From: an uncultured Pseudomonadota bacterium
GTDB taxonomy: Bacteria > Pseudomonadota > Alphaproteobacteria > Rs-D84
Assembly (NCBI GenBank): GCA_947303165.1
Contig: CAMYXE010000025.1
Location: forward strand, 1 to 8,370
Length of the DNA: 8,370 nt
Direction of reading: 5' to 3'
A program made the position numbers and the translations under genes. The notes beneath the pieces are model-generated. The model saw only the letters and a list, made by a program, of their open reading frames with translations. It ran no database searches and had not been told where the DNA came from. The first letter of the stretch is position 1, and the number at the start of each line of letters is the position of its first letter. Below, piece by piece: positions 6,558 to 8,370 of the stretch.

Positions 6558-6587
6558 ACTATATGAATATATTGATTTGAATCGCAA
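6558..6587 (-). promoter_or_regulatory. Predicted dprA promoter giving a leaderless mRNA
   Basis: On the minus strand TTGCGA (6582-6587), an 18-base spacer and TATAGT (6558-6563). Seven bases separate the -10 from the ATG at 6550, so the predicted transcription start falls on or next to the start codon. It lies immediately after the terminator of the upstream gene. Confidence 0.55.
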
Positions 6588-6588
6588 G

Positions 6589-6614
6589 AAAAAACACCCT
6601 GCTGGGTGTTTTTT
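6589..6614. terminator. Rho-independent terminator after the exported-protein gene
   Basis: AAAAAACACCC (6589-6599) pairs perfectly with GGGTGTTTTTT (6604-6614) around a TGCT loop. It ends minus-strand transcription from the exported-protein gene before dprA begins, and the symmetric A/T runs would let it work on either strand. Confidence 0.88.
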
Positions 6615-6639
6615 CAATTATTATACTGCATTGACATAA

Positions 6640-7497
6640 TTAAAGGCTAAGCAAGGTATCAAAATCAAATTGCTCGCAATTTGTATCCGTTTCACCTGCT
6701 TTCTTTAATTCATCACAATCCTTCTTCAGTTGCTCAAGGTCCGCCATGAATTTAGTATAACGCGAATCGTTATTCTTTTTCATGGTTAACAGCTGTGAAC
6801 GCAAAACCTGGGTTTCTGACAAATTCTTATTCTTTTGACCTTCAACTTTACCACCAATAAGTTTGTTACCAAACAACTCCATAGATCCCACACCAATCGC
6901 GGCACCACCAACTGCGCCGCCAACAGTCGCCCAAGTCCGACCTTTCTTCTTAGCATCCAATATCCGTTGTTGCAGGCTTGCTTCATCAAGCCACGAACCA
7001 CATGTTATATTCTCACCCCATTGAAAATAACGACTTTTCAAATCAGACACATCTATACGAGAATCAGACGATCTTATATCAACTTTAACAAAACATACAT
7101 TATTCTCGGGATTTTCAAGATCTTCCTGCATTGTAGCATAGCTGCCACTATTACTATACCTGGACGCCCAAACAAATGTATTTCCAACACCAATGTTGTT
7201 GTTTAAACACGCATCACGCTCCGCATCCCTAGTATTCTTTTTGCTATCTGGAACTGGCACTGGCGGAACAACACCATCTGCCTTTATACTTGGCGAACGG
7301 TCATCCGAATAACCCGTGCTGATCGATACGTCTGGTGTTGTCAATTGGTTCTTTGATGCAATACCAGCACGATCCTGTGTTGGTGCAACCCTATTTCCAC
7401 CTGCGATACCCAATGCCGCAACACGCGGATCACGAGCACTTGCCCCATTTGCGACCAATGGCAAAACCATAAAACATAAAGTCAATATTTTTTTCAT
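6640..7497 (-). CDS. Exported protein of unknown function with a glycine-zipper segment
   Basis: I do not recognise the family. The 285-residue protein starts with a clear Sec signal peptide: MKKILTLCFMVLPLVANGASA, with likely cleavage after A19-S20-A21. It therefore acts in the periplasm or at the cell surface. A low-complexity Pro/Ser/Asp-rich segment (about 35-90) leads into a domain with C97, C135 and C166. Then comes a short helix (171-184), a glycine-rich hydrophobic stretch TVGGAVGGAAIGVG (191-204) of the glycine-zipper type, and a charged, probably coiled-coil region (about 222-268) with C261 and C274. That leaves five cysteines in the mature protein, so at least one is unpaired unless the protein dimerises. 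The ATG at 7497 has GGGAG nine bases upstream and a promoter whose start lies downstream of the longer GTG frame. It sits between plsY and dprA, genes that are often neighbours, so it may be a lineage-specific insertion. Confidence 0.82.
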   Translation of the reverse strand: MKKILTLCFMVLPLVANGASARDPRVAALGIAGGNRVAPTQDRAGIASKNQLTTPDVSISTGYSDDRSPSIKADGVVPPVPVPDSKKNTRDAERDACLNNNIGVGNTFVWASRYSNSGSYATMQEDLENPENNVCFVKVDIRSSDSRIDVSDLKSRYFQWGENITCGSWLDEASLQQRILDAKKKGRTWATVGGAVGGAAIGVGSMELFGNKLIGGKVEGQKNKNLSETQVLRSQLLTMKKNNDSRYTKFMADLEQLKKDCDELKKAGETDTNCEQFDFDTLLSL

Positions 7498-7527
7498 AAC
7501 GAGAATCTCCCTCATACTTGCACACAC

Positions 7528-7536
7528 ATTATATCA
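7528..7536 (-). promoter_or_regulatory. Extended -10 promoter of the exported-protein gene
   Basis: The minus strand reads TGATATAAT: a consensus TATAAT (7528-7533) with the TGn extension (7534-7536). No good -35 lies 16-18 bases upstream; that space holds G6 (7544-7549) next to T7 (7550-7556). The predicted start is near 7521, leaving a leader of about 24 bases. Confidence 0.65.
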
Positions 7537-7576
7537 CAAAAATCCCCCCAAAAAAAGTCCAAACATTAAGAAAAGA

Positions 7577-8170
7577 TTATTTTTTCCACTTCCATACAAT
7601 TTTTGACTCTGTTCCACCAATTAACCGGCCAATATTTTCATTATGTTTGACTAAACACAGTGCACACGTAGCTAACACAGCAATTCCAACGCCTCCTCCC
7701 AACGCAAAACCTAAGACCATGGCCATAAAAAACGTAACAATTGCGCCCAAAGATGAATAACCAAAAGTTAATGCCACAACCAACCATGTGATACCACAAA
7801 CAACAAAAAGTATCGGATTAATAGCTAGTAATACCCCAAAAAGACAAGATACTCCTTTTCCACCATGAAATCTCAACCATACTGGGAAACAATGTCCAAA
7901 CACCGTTGCAAAACCACACCATGCCGCAAACACAGGTCCGCCAATCAGACCACCAACCCAAACTGCCACCACAGCCTTGAACATATCCAACAACCACTCC
8001 AATGCCGCCATACGTAGTCCGCCAACGCGTAACACGTTTGTCGCACCAATATTACCACTTCCTACTTTACGTAAATCCCCCCGGCCAAACAAACGGGTCA
8101 GTAATATTCCAAAAGGAACCGTTCCACACAAATACGCAAATAATATTCCGAATACAAATAACATTGTCAT
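7577..8170 (-). CDS. plsY: Glycerol-3-phosphate acyltransferase PlsY
   Basis: Inner-membrane enzyme that transfers an acyl group from acyl-phosphate to glycerol-3-phosphate, the first step of phospholipid synthesis (with PlsX supplying acyl-phosphate). The 197 residues form about five hydrophobic helices and show the three family motifs: VGSGNIGATNVLRVGG (36-51), the phosphate-binding loop GHCFPVWLRFHGGKGV (92-107), and KHNENIGRLIGGTESK (175-190). Length is normal. The start is either the ATG at 8170 or the one at 8164 two codons later; AAGGA lies 3 bases before the first and 9 before the second, which slightly favours 8164. If the first gene at the left edge is pgsA, two phospholipid genes bracket the window. 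No terminator follows plsY, so it may be co-transcribed with the exported-protein gene. Confidence 0.96.
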   Translation of the reverse strand: MTMLFVFGILFAYLCGTVPFGILLTRLFGRGDLRKVGSGNIGATNVLRVGGLRMAALEWLLDMFKAVVAVWVGGLIGGPVFAAWCGFATVFGHCFPVWLRFHGGKGVSCLFGVLLAINPILFVVCGITWLVVALTFGYSSLGAIVTFFMAMVLGFALGGGVGIAVLATCALCLVKHNENIGRLIGGTESKIVWKWKK

Positions 8171-8176
8171 TTTTCC

Positions 8177-8204
8177 TTGATTTTATCTTTGTTTCGTATA
8201 GAAT
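8177..8204 (+). promoter_or_regulatory. Predicted rpsT promoter
   Basis: TTGATT (8177-8182), a 16-base spacer and TAGAAT (8199-8204), with a predicted start near 8211 and a leader of about 28 bases. It overlaps the plsY leader on the other strand; no equally good plsY promoter is evident in this gap. Confidence 0.45.
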
Positions 8205-8238
8205 AACAGAAAACTAAATCAAATAAAAGGAAAATAAA

Positions 8239-8370
8239 GTGGCAAACCACAAATCATCAAAAAAGAGAGTTTTGGTCACAGCAAAGAAAAATGCTGTGAA
8301 CACGGCACGCCGTAGCGCGGTTAAAACAGAAAACAAAAAGGCTATCAAAGCCATTGCTTCTGGCGACAAG
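8239..8370 (+). CDS. rpsT: 30S ribosomal protein S20, N-terminal part
   Basis: S20 binds 16S rRNA early in 30S assembly. The window holds the first 44 codons, about half of a usual 85-90 aa protein; the 3' end is cut by the window edge. After the GTG start the protein reads ANHKSSKKR, then the basic helix NAVNTARRSAVKTENKKA and AIKAIASGDK, matching the S20 pattern (MANxxSAKK...N...RS..RT..KK...AI..GD). AAAAGG (8225-8230) lies eight bases before the GTG. GTG as start codon is well supported because the conserved ANHKS begins at codon 2 and no ATG is nearby. rpsT is next to dnaA in Caulobacter and rhizobia; here it is about 3 kb away, with plsY, the exported protein and dprA between. Confidence 0.93.
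   Translation, partial: MANHKSSKKRVLVTAKKNAVNTARRSAVKTENKKAIKAIASGDK

Noticed and set aside
6620..6625. TATAAT on the minus strand just after the exported-protein gene
   Set aside because: No -35 lies at the right distance, and transcription from it would run at once into the terminator at 6589-6614.
6631..6636. TTGACA on the + strand
   Set aside because: It points into the antisense strand of the exported-protein gene, with no -10 at proper spacing and no + strand gene to serve.
7498..7527. Longer reading of the exported protein from a GTG at 7527
   Set aside because: The extension lies partly upstream of the predicted transcription start, precedes the ribosome binding site, and would bury the signal peptide behind extra residues.

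Overview
The window looks like a piece of chromosome from a moderately AT-rich alphaproteobacterium, probably an uncultured and perhaps host-associated lineage. The lineage call is an inference. It rests on a ParE with an alphaproteobacterial-style C-terminus, on plsY lying close to dprA (plsY-dprA-topA order is common in alphaproteobacteria), and on rpsT, dnaA and dnaJ lying near one another, as they do at the Caulobacter and rhizobial dnaA locus. I see no insertion sequence, prophage, CRISPR array, rRNA or tRNA.

Layout, left to right. The 3' end of a membrane protein gene (probably pgsA) on the + strand ends in a hairpin terminator that faces dnaJ (-). dnaJ and parE (+) are divergent. Their 143-bp gap holds two facing promoters, a 20-bp palindrome and a long-range inverted repeat that touches both -35 boxes. 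parE is followed by a small unrecognised gene (+) with its own promoter, then a convergent terminator. Next comes a minus-strand series: dnaA, a 349-bp non-coding gap, dprA, a terminator, an exported protein of unknown function, and plsY. At the right edge rpsT begins on the + strand, divergent from plsY. Every complete gene except the 139-aa protein and the exported protein is a recognisable housekeeping gene: chaperone, topoisomerase IV, replication initiation, recombination mediator, phospholipid synthesis.

The most unusual object is DnaA. It aligns without gaps to the AAA+ core of E. coli DnaA and keeps Walker A, Walker B and the DNA-binding domain. The three residues that read out the ATP state are all replaced: sensor 1 Asp, the box VII arginine finger and the sensor 2 Arg. 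Its gene carries a perfect DnaA box as codons 20-22, facing a second partial box. The gap upstream of it is AT-rich, with box-like 9-mers and a tandem palindrome, so it is a candidate origin or autoregulatory region.

A second theme is initiation mode. The best promoters for parE and dprA put the start codon within a few bases of the predicted transcription start and no Shine-Dalgarno is visible, which suggests leaderless mRNAs. dnaA, the exported protein and rpsT have clear ribosome binding sites.
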